From an unidentified eubacterium SCB49 (lineage in GTDB: Bacteria > Bacteroidota > Bacteroidia > Flavobacteriales > Flavobacteriaceae), in contig ABCO01000008.1 in assembly GCA_000170815.1 (NCBI GenBank), forward strand, positions 97,809-161,808: 64,000 nucleotides of DNA, given 5' to 3'. The position numbers were made by a program, and so were the translations under genes. The notes under the pieces were generated by a model. The model searched no databases. It saw only the letters and a program-made list of their open reading frames with translations, and was not told the origin of the DNA. Shown here piece by piece: positions 1 through 12,254 of the stretch (position 1 is its first letter; every line of letters starts with the position of its first letter).

Positions 1-933
1 AGCGTGATTAGCTCCTCTAGCAGCAATTGTAGTTTGACCGTCTAGATCTGAATATGAATGAGTGTATGATGAATCATCATAATCTTGATAACCTAGTGAT
101 GTATTTACTACATCTACCCCTAAACTATCTGCTCTTTCTAATGCTTCCACCCACCAAGCTTCTTCTACTGGATTTTCAGAGGTATACTCTGTAACAAATA
201 AATAATAAGAAGCATCTGGAGCAGTACCTACAAACTCATTTTCAATTATTGCAGCTGCATTACTCAATGTATTAGCTCCATGAGTACCAGTACCATCTGC
301 ATTAGTTTGTCTTAAAGGAAAATCATAAGTACCTAAAAAACGATTTTCATCTACGACATGGCTAAAAGCAGGATTTGTAAATACATTAGGATAACCATTA
401 TCCATAAAAGCAACAACCATTCCTTCACCAGTAAAATCTTGTTCGTGAACAAAATCAATACCAATCATCTCTGTTTGGTTTGTAGCATCTCCATAATTAT
501 AAATAACTTTAGGTAATCCATTTTCTTCTTCAAATTTATCTACACCTCCAGATGGAAATATAGGTGAGAGATTTAAAGATTTATTCATAAACTCAACCTC
601 ACTTACATAGTTGTTATCTACAAGGTTTTCAATATTTGTCTGACTTCCGCGTACATAAGCAGCATTCATCCACTTTGATTTAGAATATACGGTAATACCA
701 GGCTCAGCTTTTAAAAGTGCTATATAATTTTCATTTACAGGAACATCCCTTTCATCTATAGCTACACCGTGCATATCTTTTCTATCTAGTGCATCTTGTG
801 TTAAGATTGTTAATGGATTTTCTAGCGCTGCTTCAACACCTGCTTTATCTTCAAAAAAGACTAAGGCATCTTCTTGTGCGTTTGCTGTTTGTATAGCTAA
901 CATTGCTACTGCTAATAGTAAAAATTTTTTCAT
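1..933 (-). CDS. S8 family (subtilisin-like) serine peptidase, partial (C-terminus beyond window start)
   Basis: Minus-strand reading from ATG at 933 gives MKKFLLLAVAMLAIQTANAQ (signal peptide) then ...GEGMVVAFMDNGYP..., ...TGTHGANTLSNAAAI... (subtilase His-type motif) and ...DSLGVDVVNTSLGYQDYDD...; open to position 1. Confidence 0.85.
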   Translation of the reverse strand, partial: MKKFLLLAVAMLAIQTANAQEDALVFFEDKAGVEAALENPLTILTQDALDRKDMHGVAIDERDVPVNENYIALLKAEPGITVYSKSKWMNAAYVRGSQTNIENLVDNNYVSEVEFMNKSLNLSPIFPSGGVDKFEEENGLPKVIYNYGDATNQTEMIGIDFVHEQDFTGEGMVVAFMDNGYPNVFTNPAFSHVVDENRFLGTYDFPLRQTNADGTGTHGANTLSNAAAIIENEFVGTAPDASYYLFVTEYTSENPVEEAWWVEALERADSLGVDVVNTSLGYQDYDDSSYTHSYSDLDGQTTIAARGANHA

Positions 934-946
934 TGTGTTTATTTTA

Positions 947-2149
947 TCAGGAAATTACTCCACTTCCTATTAATTCTTCATTTTTATACCACGCTGCAAA
1001 TTGGCCTTCAGCTATGGCAGATTGTGCATTCTCAAAGATAACATATAATCCGTCTTCAACACGATGTAACGTTGCCTTTTCTAGAGGTTGTCTGTATCTT
1101 ATACGAGCTTCAACTTCCATTTTTTCGCCAATTTCTATAGCTAGATCTTGACGTACCCAATGTATTTCATCTGCCTGAATAAATAAGCCACGTCTATACA
1201 ATCCTGGGTGTGTTTTTCCTTGTCCAGTATATACTACATTTTCTTTTACATCTGTATCGATAACAAACAATGCTTCTTTTGTTCCTCCTACAGCTAGACC
1301 TTTTCGTTGTCCTTTAGTAAAGTAATGAGCCCCTTGATGGGTTCCTACTTTTTTTCCATCAGAGACAGAATAGGTTTGTTTAGAAGACAAGGATTTAAGT
1401 GCTTCCGTTTCAGATGAAAAAGAGACATCTTTCTTTTGATATACCTCACTATCTGCAGGAATCTCAACAATAACACCCTCTTTTGGAGCTAGTTGTTGTT
1501 GTAAAAATTCTGGCAATCGCACTTTTCCTATAAAACAAAGCCCTTGAGAATCTCTCTTTTCTGCTGTAATCAGGTTTTGCGCTGCAGCAATTTTTCGCAC
1601 TTCGGGTTTTAATAATTCGCCAATTGGAAATAACGTTTTTGACAATTGTTCTTGCGATAATTGGCACAAAAAATAACTCTGGTCTTTATTTGAGTCTTTA
1701 CCAGATAATAATTGATAAATTGGTTTCCCGTCTGCAGTTGTTTCTTGAGAAATCCCTTTTCTACAATAATGCCCTGTTGCTACAAAATCTGCGCCTAGCT
1801 CTAAAGCTATTTTTAAAAACACATCAAATTTTATCTCTCGATTACAAAGTACATCTGGATTAGGGGTTCGCCCCATTTTGTATTCACGAAACATATAATC
1901 TACAATACGTTCTTTATATTCTGCGCTTAAGTCTACGGTTTGAAAAGGAATATCTAGCGCTTGTGCTACAAGCATTGCATCATTACTATCATCTAACCAC
2001 GGACATTCGTCGCTAATGGTCACTGAGTCATCGTGCCAGTTTTTCATAAAAAGGCCAATCACTTCATAGCCTTGTTCTTTTAATAAATAGGCTGTGACAC
2101 TGGAGTCTACTCCTCCACTAAGACCAACAACAACTCTCTTTTTTTTCAT
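947..2149 (-). CDS. mnmA: tRNA-specific 2-thiouridylase MnmA
   Basis: [25 protein letters not shown]-loop, [27 protein letters not shown]; start set at the internal Met (2149) where homology begins. Confidence 0.95.
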   Translation of the reverse strand: MKKKRVVVGLSGGVDSSVTAYLLKEQGYEVIGLFMKNWHDDSVTISDECPWLDDSNDAMLVAQALDIPFQTVDLSAEYKERIVDYMFREYKMGRTPNPDVLCNREIKFDVFLKIALELGADFVATGHYCRKGISQETTADGKPIYQLLSGKDSNKDQSYFLCQLSQEQLSKTLFPIGELLKPEVRKIAAAQNLITAEKRDSQGLCFIGKVRLPEFLQQQLAPKEGVIVEIPADSEVYQKKDVSFSSETEALKSLSSKQTYSVSDGKKVGTHQGAHYFTKGQRKGLAVGGTKEALFVIDTDVKENVVYTGQGKTHPGLYRRGLFIQADEIHWVRQDLAIEIGEKMEVEARIRYRQPLEKATLHRVEDGLYVIFENAQSAIAEGQFAAWYKNEELIGSGVIS

Positions 2150-2214
2150 AGTTACAAAGATAAAAAAAGTCCTCCCAAGAGAACTTTTTAAGCTAAAAGA
2201 CATTTAGCAGTCTT

Positions 2215-2904
2215 TTAATTTTTAGTATTCTTTTCTATTGGCTTCGGAAATTTTTCTTCTTTTTCTAATTGTCCATTTTTATAGGTTTTCCAAATCCCTT
2301 TTTTTCTATCGTTTACATAATGACCTTCCATTAGTTTAGCACCAGTTGCATCGTAATAAGTAGCTAAACCTTCTAATACGTCGTCTTTATACCTTAGTAC
2401 TTTCAATAATTTTTTTTCATAGCTGTAATACTTACTTGTTCCGTTAAGCAAACCTTCACTATAAGATGCTTCTTCTGCTACAACTCCGTTAGCATAATAC
2501 GTATAAACGACACCTGAGAGTTTTCCATTTTTATAGTTTTCTCTAGACATCACTTCATTACTCTTCTTGTGATAATACACCCACTCCCCTATACGCAATT
2601 TACCGTCCATTTTTCCTTCACTCACAAGTTTACCTCTTATAGTGTAGTATTTAACGTTTGCAACGTTATCTGTTTGTGTAAACTCTTTTACAACGGCGGG
2701 TTGATCTCCACATTCTTCACAATAAAACTTAAATGTACCTACCTCTTTACCATGTTCAAAATTACCTTCATAACGAAGTTGTTTGGTTTGAGGGAAATAT
2801 TTTTTCCAGACTCCATGACGTTTGCCATTAGCGTCCATTTGGTTGATTTCTTGTGCATTTCCGAAGGAAACAACAAATAGCATTATAGGAATTAAAAAAC
2901 GCAT
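2215..2904 (-). CDS. MORN-variant / YwqK-type repeat protein, secreted
   Basis: Signal peptide; repeated G.w..Y...G.l...Y..G motifs (GVWKKYFPQTKQLRYEGNFEHGKEVG, GEWVYYHKKSNEVMSRENYKNGKLSG). Confidence 0.75.
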   Translation of the reverse strand: MRFLIPIMLFVVSFGNAQEINQMDANGKRHGVWKKYFPQTKQLRYEGNFEHGKEVGTFKFYCEECGDQPAVVKEFTQTDNVANVKYYTIRGKLVSEGKMDGKLRIGEWVYYHKKSNEVMSRENYKNGKLSGVVYTYYANGVVAEEASYSEGLLNGTSKYYSYEKKLLKVLRYKDDVLEGLATYYDATGAKLMEGHYVNDRKKGIWKTYKNGQLEKEEKFPKPIEKNTKN

Positions 2905-3089
2905 ATGATTATTTTATAGTCTAACGTAAATATTGTTCATCTATTGAACACGGTTGTAATTATTCAAAAAGAATGCCAATGTGTAATAAACAGAAACAGT
3001 TGCAGCATTCAGTTAAATCTACTACTGAATATTGCAACTGCAACTGAAAATTTATTTTTTACTGTCACAGTAACTGTGTCAGGACATTA

Positions 3090-4976
3090 TTATTTCTTAC
3101 CAGCATTTTTTTGCTGCTCTGCCTGCTCCATCATATCAGCCATTTTTTTCTGAAACTTGTTTTGTTTCTTTGGCTTGGCTTTATTGACTTGTATTTGTGC
3201 ATGAATTTTATCTTCATCAATAATCCAATTTTTAATAACAAGCATGATCCCTATTGTAATAAGGTTTGAAATAAAGTAATACAATGATAATCCACTTGCA
3301 TAGTTGTTAAAGAATACCAACATAAATAATGGTGACAGATACATCAAGAACTTCATGTTAGGCATTCCCGGTTGTTGTTGCGCCTGCATGCTTTGTCCCA
3401 TTGTCATCGTCATATAAATAAAGATCGCTATAGATGCTAAGATTGGAAACAAACTTACGTGATCTCCATAAAAAGGAATTGTAAATGGTAAGTTGATTAC
3501 AGAATCAAAGCTTGATAAATCGTCTGCCCATAAGAAGCTCTTTTGCCTTAAATCTATCGCTGTAGGGAAGAATGTAAACAAGGCATAAAAAACAGGTATT
3601 TGTAATATGGCTGGCAAACATCCTTTTAATGGGCTTGCTCCAGCTATATTCTGTAGTTTCATGGTCTCTTGTTGGATTTTCATTTTATTGTCACCAAACT
3701 TTTCTTTGATAGCATCAATCTCCGGCTTTAATACTTTCATTTTTGCTTGGGCTAAATACTGCTTGTATTGCACAAAAGAAAGTAGTAATTTAATTAAGAT
3801 GGTCATGACAATAATTGCAATACCCGCACTTAAATAGGTACTTAAGAAACCGTATAAAGGAATAATAAAATATTTATTTATAACTCCGAAAATACCCCAA
3901 CCTAAAGGCATTGCCTCGTCTAGATTACGATCGTATTTTTTAAATATCTTATAGTCTGTAGGACCGTAATACATATTCATATTATACGATAATGCACCTC
4001 CTTTAGGAGTTAATAGCATTTTTGCACCATAATGTTTTGTATACACAGTATCAACCTCTTCATCTTCAACTAGATCTATAGATGATAATTTTACTTCTTT
4101 AAAAGGATCGCCTGTTAATAACATAGAACTAAAAAAGTGTTGGCGAAAATTCATCCAACTTACTTCTTTTTCTGTCTCTACATCTTCTCCAGTAGGGTCT
4201 AATTTAGAGTGCTTACTTCCTTCATATTCATAAGTTAAACGCGTGTATCTATTTTCATAAGAAATACTTTTTGCGTGACGATACCCTTTTAACTGCCAGT
4301 CTATCTCTAATGGCTGAGAGGTATCTAGCATTCCATCTAAACCTTGAGATCTAATACTAAAGTTAGTCATATACTCTCCAGGTAAAATCTCATAACGGTA
4401 TTCAATAAACTTATCTTCAGCCGTTTTTAAACGCATGGTTAAAACTTGATTCGCTCCGTTTTGAGTTAATGTTGGCTCAAAGTATAAGTCTTTTGTATTT
4501 AATGTTCTGTTTTCTGAAGTGAACTTTAAATTAAAAGAAGAATTCCCATCTTTTATTAAATATACCGGAATTGAATCGTAGGTTTTAAATTCCTTTAACC
4601 TAGCTTCTGTTACATAACCACCTTTGTTACTAACTTCAAGATATAATACATCATTTTCTATCACTGTTGTATTACTTGTAGCAGAAGGTAAACTTCCAGA
4701 ATAAGCAAAAGAACCTAATTTATTTTTTAACTGCATCATAGCAGCAGAGTCATTTGGCTTTACCGCCATATCTTCTGTAGCTTGTGTTAACGTAGTCGTT
4801 TGGTTTGCTTTATTTTCAGCTTCAATTTTAGCTGCCTTAGCTTCTGCTTCTATTCTAGCTTCTTCTGCTAAAATTTCTTCTTCACTAGGTTTATTTAAAT
4901 AAAGCATCCAAATAAGGATACCTCCTATTAATAAGAAACCAATGAGTGAATTTAGATCAAATTTTTTATCTTCCAT
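3090..4976 (-). CDS. yidC: membrane protein insertase YidC
   Basis: N-terminal TM plus periplasmic domain, C-terminal 60KD_IMP core (LKGCLPAILQIPVFYALFTFFPTAIDLRQ, SPLFMLVFFNNYASGLSLYYFISNL). Confidence 0.95.
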   Translation of the reverse strand: MEDKKFDLNSLIGFLLIGGILIWMLYLNKPSEEEILAEEARIEAEAKAAKIEAENKANQTTTLTQATEDMAVKPNDSAAMMQLKNKLGSFAYSGSLPSATSNTTVIENDVLYLEVSNKGGYVTEARLKEFKTYDSIPVYLIKDGNSSFNLKFTSENRTLNTKDLYFEPTLTQNGANQVLTMRLKTAEDKFIEYRYEILPGEYMTNFSIRSQGLDGMLDTSQPLEIDWQLKGYRHAKSISYENRYTRLTYEYEGSKHSKLDPTGEDVETEKEVSWMNFRQHFFSSMLLTGDPFKEVKLSSIDLVEDEEVDTVYTKHYGAKMLLTPKGGALSYNMNMYYGPTDYKIFKKYDRNLDEAMPLGWGIFGVINKYFIIPLYGFLSTYLSAGIAIIVMTILIKLLLSFVQYKQYLAQAKMKVLKPEIDAIKEKFGDNKMKIQQETMKLQNIAGASPLKGCLPAILQIPVFYALFTFFPTAIDLRQKSFLWADDLSSFDSVINLPFTIPFYGDHVSLFPILASIAIFIYMTMTMGQSMQAQQQPGMPNMKFLMYLSPLFMLVFFNNYASGLSLYYFISNLITIGIMLVIKNWIIDEDKIHAQIQVNKAKPKKQNKFQKKMADMMEQAEQQKNAGKK

Positions 4977-5086
4977 AATGGGATGCCTCTATGTGAGGGT
5001 ATTAATGTTTCAGCAAAAAAATGCTGTTTTATCTTTTTGTTGTTTTCAACAATCTAGCCTTTATATGTCTTATGCCAAATTGTCTG

Positions 5087-6778
<1,692 letters not shown>

Positions 6779-6797
6779 TCATTAATTATTAAGCAGC

Positions 6798-6830
6798 AAA
6801 AACCCTCTAGTTTAAGACTAAAGGGTTTTT
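6798..6830. terminator. intrinsic terminator-like hairpin between 6861..7235 and pyrG
   Basis: AAAAACCCTCTAGT...ACTAAAGGGTTTTT. Confidence 0.7.
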
Positions 6831-6860
6831 ATCATTATGAAAAAAAAAAAAACTTAAATA

Positions 6861-7235
6861 CTAATTGATGATAATTCTTCCAGGTGCTTTCTTTGAATGT
6901 TTAAAAAGCATCAATATCGATGCAAAACTAGAAAAACCTAAAAACAACAAAGCTTCTACTAGACGCTTTAGTCCTTCTGGATAAAACGATTCTATTTTTA
7001 TTAAATCTGAAAATAGTGCTAAACTTAAATACAAGGTTGCCATTAAAAAAACAAAAGCTGTGATAAGCCCTAATGTTTTGTTATTCCACAAAAACAAAAC
7101 CATTAATGGTATAAGAAAAAGAATTGCAATTGGATTAAAAACTGAAGAGGTCAAAGACCAGTAATATAAAACTACAAGACTTAGTAATACTTCTGGAAAG
7201 AATCTAAAGGCAGATTTTAGTACAATTAATTTCAT
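6861..7235 (-). CDS. small multi-TM hypothetical membrane protein
   Basis: ORF of 124 aa with several hydrophobic segments. Confidence 0.6.
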   Translation of the reverse strand: MKLIVLKSAFRFFPEVLLSLVVLYYWSLTSSVFNPIAILFLIPLMVLFLWNNKTLGLITAFVFLMATLYLSLALFSDLIKIESFYPEGLKRLVEALLFLGFSSFASILMLFKHSKKAPGRIIIN

Positions 7236-7293
7236 AAGCTATTGTTTTTATACTAAGAAGATGCCTAATTACATAAGAGGTTGCGTTAATTCA

Positions 7294-7545
7294 TTAATAT
7301 TTCCGAATAAATTTTCTCACTAATGGCTCTAACCCATTAATTTTAATCTCATCCATTTCACGCATCAGCCTTCCTAACTTGCCTTCTGGAAAGCCCTTTT
7401 GTCTAAACCATGTATAATAAGGCTCTGGAAGATCTACAAGATAGCGTCCTTTATACTTACCAAAAGGCATTTTGTAATTTGCTAGCTCTATAAGGTGTTT
7501 AGGGTCTGGCCCTATATGCTGAGGAGCATCGTTATTTCCAGTCAT
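7294..7545 (-). CDS. DUF3820 family protein
   Basis: MPFGKYKGRYLVDLPEPYYTWFRQKGFPEGKLG; overlaps the upstream ORF by 14 nt. Confidence 0.8.
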   Translation of the reverse strand: MTGNNDAPQHIGPDPKHLIELANYKMPFGKYKGRYLVDLPEPYYTWFRQKGFPEGKLGRLMREMDEIKINGLEPLVRKFIRKY

Positions 7546-8074
7546 TAAGTTCTATTAATAAGTCTGCCACTTTTTGTTCCCATTCACGTTCAAACTCCGG
7601 GAAATTAGAGTGTCCTGTTTCTATATCAAAATCAGCTTGAAATATGGTGCGCTCATACTCATTTTCTGAATAAACCTGCGCTACTTTCTCTTTAAAATCT
7701 GGTGCTGTTTGATCTAATTCTGCAATTTTTTTACGCAATTTTCTTGCATAAACTTCTGAAATATCAAAATGTGTTTGCTCATGCTTCAATATATAAGCAC
7801 TTATATTTCCTGGTCTGTACCAAGATTTTTCAGGATAAAAATAGCTACCCACTTCAATCGTATAACTTACTTTTCCGTTTTCTGTTTTACTTCCAAAACT
7901 TAATGAAATACCAGAATGAGTACTTGCCACATAATCTGTAGATTTATCTGGTGTTCCTCTAAAATCTTTCCAAGTTAATAACCTAGATTCATCCCATTTC
8001 ATTTTTTCTTCTTGAGACATCAGGTTTGATGACAACAACAAAAAAAACACTACAAATAGAGTTGAAAATTTCAT
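7532..8074 (-). CDS. DUF922-like secreted protein
   Basis: Signal peptide; LTWKDFRG..., ILKHEQTHFDISEVYARKL (HEQxHF metallopeptidase-like motif). Confidence 0.7.
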   Translation of the reverse strand: MKFSTLFVVFFLLLSSNLMSQEEKMKWDESRLLTWKDFRGTPDKSTDYVASTHSGISLSFGSKTENGKVSYTIEVGSYFYPEKSWYRPGNISAYILKHEQTHFDISEVYARKLRKKIAELDQTAPDFKEKVAQVYSENEYERTIFQADFDIETGHSNFPEFEREWEQKVADLLIELNDWK

Positions 8075-8112
8075 GAAACAGTTATTTTTTTTTTAAGAAA
8101 CGAAGCCTTTAT

Positions 8113-8517
8113 CTATTCCCAAATAAAAGAAATATCTTTCTTAATATCTGGATGTAAGCTATAATGTACAGGACACGTATTCCCTGTTCGTTCTAGAATA
8201 GTTTGATCTTTTTTAGATACGCCTTCAGGAAAACGAAACACCACTTTTATTTCTGAAATACGACGTGGGCTACTCGCCATAGTTTTAGTGACAACTGCGG
8301 ATGCTCCATCAATAGACAGATCCATTTGGTTTGCTTTTATACCCATAACGGTTAACATACAGTTTGCAAGTCCTGTAGCTACAGTATCTGTAGGAGAAAA
8401 AGCTTCTCCCTTTCCATTGTTATCTAATGGCGCATCTGTTAAAAAAACATTTCCAGATCGTATGTGTGTACACTCTGTTCGCAATCCTCCCAAATATGTT
8501 ACTGTCGCTGTATCCAT
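8113..8517 (-). CDS. OsmC family protein
   Basis: PTDTVATGLANCMLTVMGIKA; ERTGNTCPVHYSLHP. Confidence 0.85.
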   Translation of the reverse strand: MDTATVTYLGGLRTECTHIRSGNVFLTDAPLDNNGKGEAFSPTDTVATGLANCMLTVMGIKANQMDLSIDGASAVVTKTMASSPRRISEIKVVFRFPEGVSKKDQTILERTGNTCPVHYSLHPDIKKDISFIWE

Positions 8518-8521
8518 TGTA

Positions 8522-10444
8522 TTATTCTAAAACTTCAAATTCTAACTTATCTGTATACTTTAATATGTAAATAGCTTTGTTTTCATATCCAGAAAACATT
8601 TTTTTCTCGTATCTAAATCTGTTTTCAACATATTCTGTCATAAAATCATCATCACTAGCCTTATACACATCTTCTTCATTTGCTAATCGCAACAAAACAT
8701 CATAAGTCACATCAAACCCTCGTACCGCAAAACGATTAGGCAACACACCGTATTTATTCTTATAACTCACTAAAAAAGCATTTTTAGATTTATAATCATA
8801 ACTTTTATTTACAGACGGAAAAGTGAAATTTAAATTTGCCAATTGTACGTTAGAGACATCATTAGACTCATAAGCATTATTTTTATTCATGGTAAACAGC
8901 CTAATATTATAATCTCCTGGAATACCATTTAACATAGGTACCACATTACTAACTATAATTGGATTTTTACTCGCTAATATTACCCAATTATCTTTTTCTC
9001 TAGTTAATTGCTTATCTACATCTGCTACATAGATATACCCTTTATCTTTTGGTGTTATCACTATTGCACCCGGAAAAGCTGCTATTAATTTTGAACGATC
9101 ACTAGCACTTTTGTTATCAGTAACGATTATTACATTTTTATCAAATGCTAAAGGTTTCATATAAGCTATTAAACGATCTCCTAGTAAATCATCACTTGGG
9201 ATGGTTTGAAAAAGATTTGACGTCATATTTATAGAACGATTACTCAATGGAGAAAAAACCGGAACATTATCTTTTTTTAACTCCGTAGCCGCTCTAACCA
9301 CAGTCACACCTCTTAAAGGCCCGATTACAGCATCTACATCATCAAAATTATTTGAATTAATAATACTAGACACTTTAGACTCACTACCTGCCGTATCATA
9401 AACATCAACAACAGTAGAGATTCCTTTATCTTTTAAAAACTCCGTCGCCATCATTGCTCCGCTATAAAAATCTAACGCAACACGCATTGCAGAGTTTTTC
9501 TTTAAAAGCGCTTCATTTAAATCTAAAGAATCACTTGTTGACTTAGCCAACTGAAAAGGCAACATAAATGCTATTTTTTTTGATTCGCGGTAATTAATAG
9601 ACGTTGATAAATCTACTATACTTGCTTTGCCAGATACAGAAACACTTGTATTACTTTTTGGGATTTTAAGAATCATACCTTCTTTTAAACCATCTTTAGC
9701 ATATGGATTTAAAGCAATAATTTCTTCTTCTGATAATCCTAAGTTTTTTTCTAATCTATAAAAACCTTCTTTTTGCTTCACAGTATAGAAGCTATAAAGT
9801 TCATCGTCTATATTAGCAGATCCAGTTACCGTTTTACTTGGCACATTGAGCACAGAACCCATTGATAAATCTTTAGTTAATCCTGGATTCATCGTAATCA
9901 ATTCGTCCATGGTTATGCCGTACATTCTAGCAATTCCATACACTGTTTCTTTTGCTTTTACCGTATGTTTTTCTGTTTCTGCGCTAGAAACTACAGCATC
10001 AGGAATATCGGCAGAAGTTTCCGTTTTGGTTATTTCTGTAGTTGTACCTTGTGGTATTTTTATTCTATCGTTTTTACGTAAATTTTCAGAATACAACTGC
10101 TTGTTGTATTTTTTTATATCATCAATAGATACATTGTATTCTTTAGAAAGACTAAATAATGTTTCTTTTCGTCTCACTTTATGAACAACAAATGAGATAC
10201 CCGACCCAGGCTTAGCTATCACGTCGTTATTAGGTAAAATAATTACAGCATGCTCACGCACGCCGTCTTTTGCATCTGGATTGAGTTTTAAAATCGCTTT
10301 TTCAGAAACATTATACTTTTTGCTAATTGTACTTATAGTTTCACCATTTTCAACAATATGGCTTCTATATTTTTCTTGTGCGAAAACATTTCCGCTTAAG
10401 AAGAATAACACTAAAATGGGGATAATTAGATTTTTTTTAAACAT
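8522..10444 (-). CDS. LysM-repeat protein fused to a type-1 periplasmic-binding-like domain
   Basis: Signal peptide at MFKKNLIIPILVLFFLSGNVFAQ; four LysM-like repeats; then IAFMLPFQL...DAVIGPLRGVTVVRAATELKKDNVPVFSPLSN. Confidence 0.8.
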   Translation of the reverse strand: MFKKNLIIPILVLFFLSGNVFAQEKYRSHIVENGETISTISKKYNVSEKAILKLNPDAKDGVREHAVIILPNNDVIAKPGSGISFVVHKVRRKETLFSLSKEYNVSIDDIKKYNKQLYSENLRKNDRIKIPQGTTTEITKTETSADIPDAVVSSAETEKHTVKAKETVYGIARMYGITMDELITMNPGLTKDLSMGSVLNVPSKTVTGSANIDDELYSFYTVKQKEGFYRLEKNLGLSEEEIIALNPYAKDGLKEGMILKIPKSNTSVSVSGKASIVDLSTSINYRESKKIAFMLPFQLAKSTSDSLDLNEALLKKNSAMRVALDFYSGAMMATEFLKDKGISTVVDVYDTAGSESKVSSIINSNNFDDVDAVIGPLRGVTVVRAATELKKDNVPVFSPLSNRSINMTSNLFQTIPSDDLLGDRLIAYMKPLAFDKNVIIVTDNKSASDRSKLIAAFPGAIVITPKDKGYIYVADVDKQLTREKDNWVILASKNPIIVSNVVPMLNGIPGDYNIRLFTMNKNNAYESNDVSNVQLANLNFTFPSVNKSYDYKSKNAFLVSYKNKYGVLPNRFAVRGFDVTYDVLLRLANEEDVYKASDDDFMTEYVENRFRYEKKMFSGYENKAIYILKYTDKLEFEVLE

Positions 10445-10652
10445 ATCTTTTCTATTGTGAAGTATTTGTTTGCCTTTTTTAAAAACAAGAATCTTGCCAG
10501 TATTCAGAATTAGTAAACAGTATTCTTTCATAAAATACGCGAGCAAAAAACTTAATAAACTCTAACTTAAGTTTAATGAATCGTTATTTGCTCTCGTATC
10601 TATATTTTTATATTGCTTTCCACCTAAACAAAACTGAAAAGACCTATTTAGC

Positions 10653-12182
10653 TTATTCCCACTCAATAGTTGCTGGCGGCTTACTACTAATATCGTAAAC
10701 TACTCTATTAACGCCTTTTACTCTATTTATTATATGATTGCTCGTTTCTTGTAAAAACTCATATGGTAAGTTTACCCAGTCTGCAGTCATTCCGTCTGTA
10801 CTTTCTACAGCTCTTAAGGCCACAACTTTTTCATAAGTACGCTCATCGCCCATTACACCTACACTATTAACAGGTAGTAACATAGCTCCCGCTTGCCATA
10901 CTTTGTCGTACAAATTCCATTTACGCAAACCATCAATAAAAACAGCATCAACTTCTTGAAGTATACGCACTTTTTCTTCAGTGATATCTCCTAAAATTCT
11001 AATTGCTAATCCTGGTCCAGGAAAAGGATGACGACCTAATAATAATGGATCGATACCCATCTCTGCTCCTACTCTACGCACTTCATCTTTAAACAACATT
11101 CTAAGAGGCTCTACGATTTTAAGTTTCATAAAATCTGGTAAACCACCTACATTATGGTGTGATTTAATTGTTACAGAAGGTCCGTTAACAGAAACACTCT
11201 CGATTACATCTGGATAAATTGTTCCTTGCGCTAAGTACACTACATCTTCAATAGATGTTGCCTCATCATCAAACACTTCAATAAATGCATTACCTATGGC
11301 TTTTCTTTTAGCTTCTGGATCAGTTAATCCTGCAAGTGCATCAAGAAAACGTTTAGAAGCATCAACCCCTTTTACGTTAAGCCCCATATCTTTATACTGG
11401 TGCAATACATCGGTAAATTCATTTTTACGAAGTAAACCGTTATTCACAAAAATACAATACAGGTTTTTTCCGATAGCTTTATGTAATAAAATAGCAGCTA
11501 CAGTAGAATCTACACCACCACTTAAGCCCAACACTACTTTATCATCACCTATCTTTTTTTGCAATTCTGCAACTGTAGTATCTACAAAAGCCGCTGGTGT
11601 CCAACTTTGCTCTACACCTGCCATGTGTACTAAAAAGTTTTCCAGAAGTTGTTTACCGTCTGTTGTATGGTATACTTCTGGGTGAAACTGAATAGCGTAA
11701 GTATCTTCATTCTCTATTCTATACGCTGCGTTTGCTACATCGGCAGTACTTGCCAATCTTACACCTCCTGTAGGTAAAGACGCAATAGTATCACTATGAC
11801 TCATCCACACTTGTGTGTCTTGAGCAATATTAGAAAAAAGTGCTTCTCCCTCTTTAATCATGCTTAACTTAGCACGACCGTATTCACGAATGTTTGAAGG
11901 GGCTACTTCACCTCCAAAATTATGAGCCATAAACTGAGCTCCATAACAAACACCCAATAAAGGCAATTTGCCTTTAATGTTTGATAAATCTGGCGTAGGC
12001 GCATCTTCTGCTCTCACAGACGACGGACTTCCAGAAAGGATTACGGCTTTAAAAGAAGATAGATCTTCAGGGACTTTATTATATGGGTGGATCTCGCAGT
12101 AAATATTTAACTCGCGTACACGTCTAGCGATTAGCTGTGTATATTGTGATCCGAAATCTAAAATGAGGACGTTATTTTGCAT
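10653..12182 (-). CDS. guaA: GMP synthase (glutamine-hydrolysing)
   Basis: [49 protein letters not shown]-terminal KPPATIEWE. Confidence 0.97.
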   Translation of the reverse strand: MQNNVLILDFGSQYTQLIARRVRELNIYCEIHPYNKVPEDLSSFKAVILSGSPSSVRAEDAPTPDLSNIKGKLPLLGVCYGAQFMAHNFGGEVAPSNIREYGRAKLSMIKEGEALFSNIAQDTQVWMSHSDTIASLPTGGVRLASTADVANAAYRIENEDTYAIQFHPEVYHTTDGKQLLENFLVHMAGVEQSWTPAAFVDTTVAELQKKIGDDKVVLGLSGGVDSTVAAILLHKAIGKNLYCIFVNNGLLRKNEFTDVLHQYKDMGLNVKGVDASKRFLDALAGLTDPEAKRKAIGNAFIEVFDDEATSIEDVVYLAQGTIYPDVIESVSVNGPSVTIKSHHNVGGLPDFMKLKIVEPLRMLFKDEVRRVGAEMGIDPLLLGRHPFPGPGLAIRILGDITEEKVRILQEVDAVFIDGLRKWNLYDKVWQAGAMLLPVNSVGVMGDERTYEKVVALRAVESTDGMTADWVNLPYEFLQETSNHIINRVKGVNRVVYDISSKPPATIEWE

Positions 12183-12254
12183 AGGCAAAAATAATTTATT
12201 TATTGCTTTAATAAACCCTCAAGTAAAATAATTTTCAGCAACTAATAAACAAAT

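Noticed and set aside
903-1151. + strand ORF of 82 aa
   Set aside because: Antisense to the mnmA 3' end and the S8 peptidase start; no plausible product.
2215-2904. Possible toxin-antitoxin system (YwqK family is often labelled an antitoxin)
   Set aside because: The protein is secreted and made of MORN-like repeats, no toxin partner is adjacent, and the label is a naming artefact.
6840-6852. Run of 13 A residues
   Set aside because: Unusual length, but in AT-rich intergenic DNA next to a terminator; most simply a homopolymer with no specific function.
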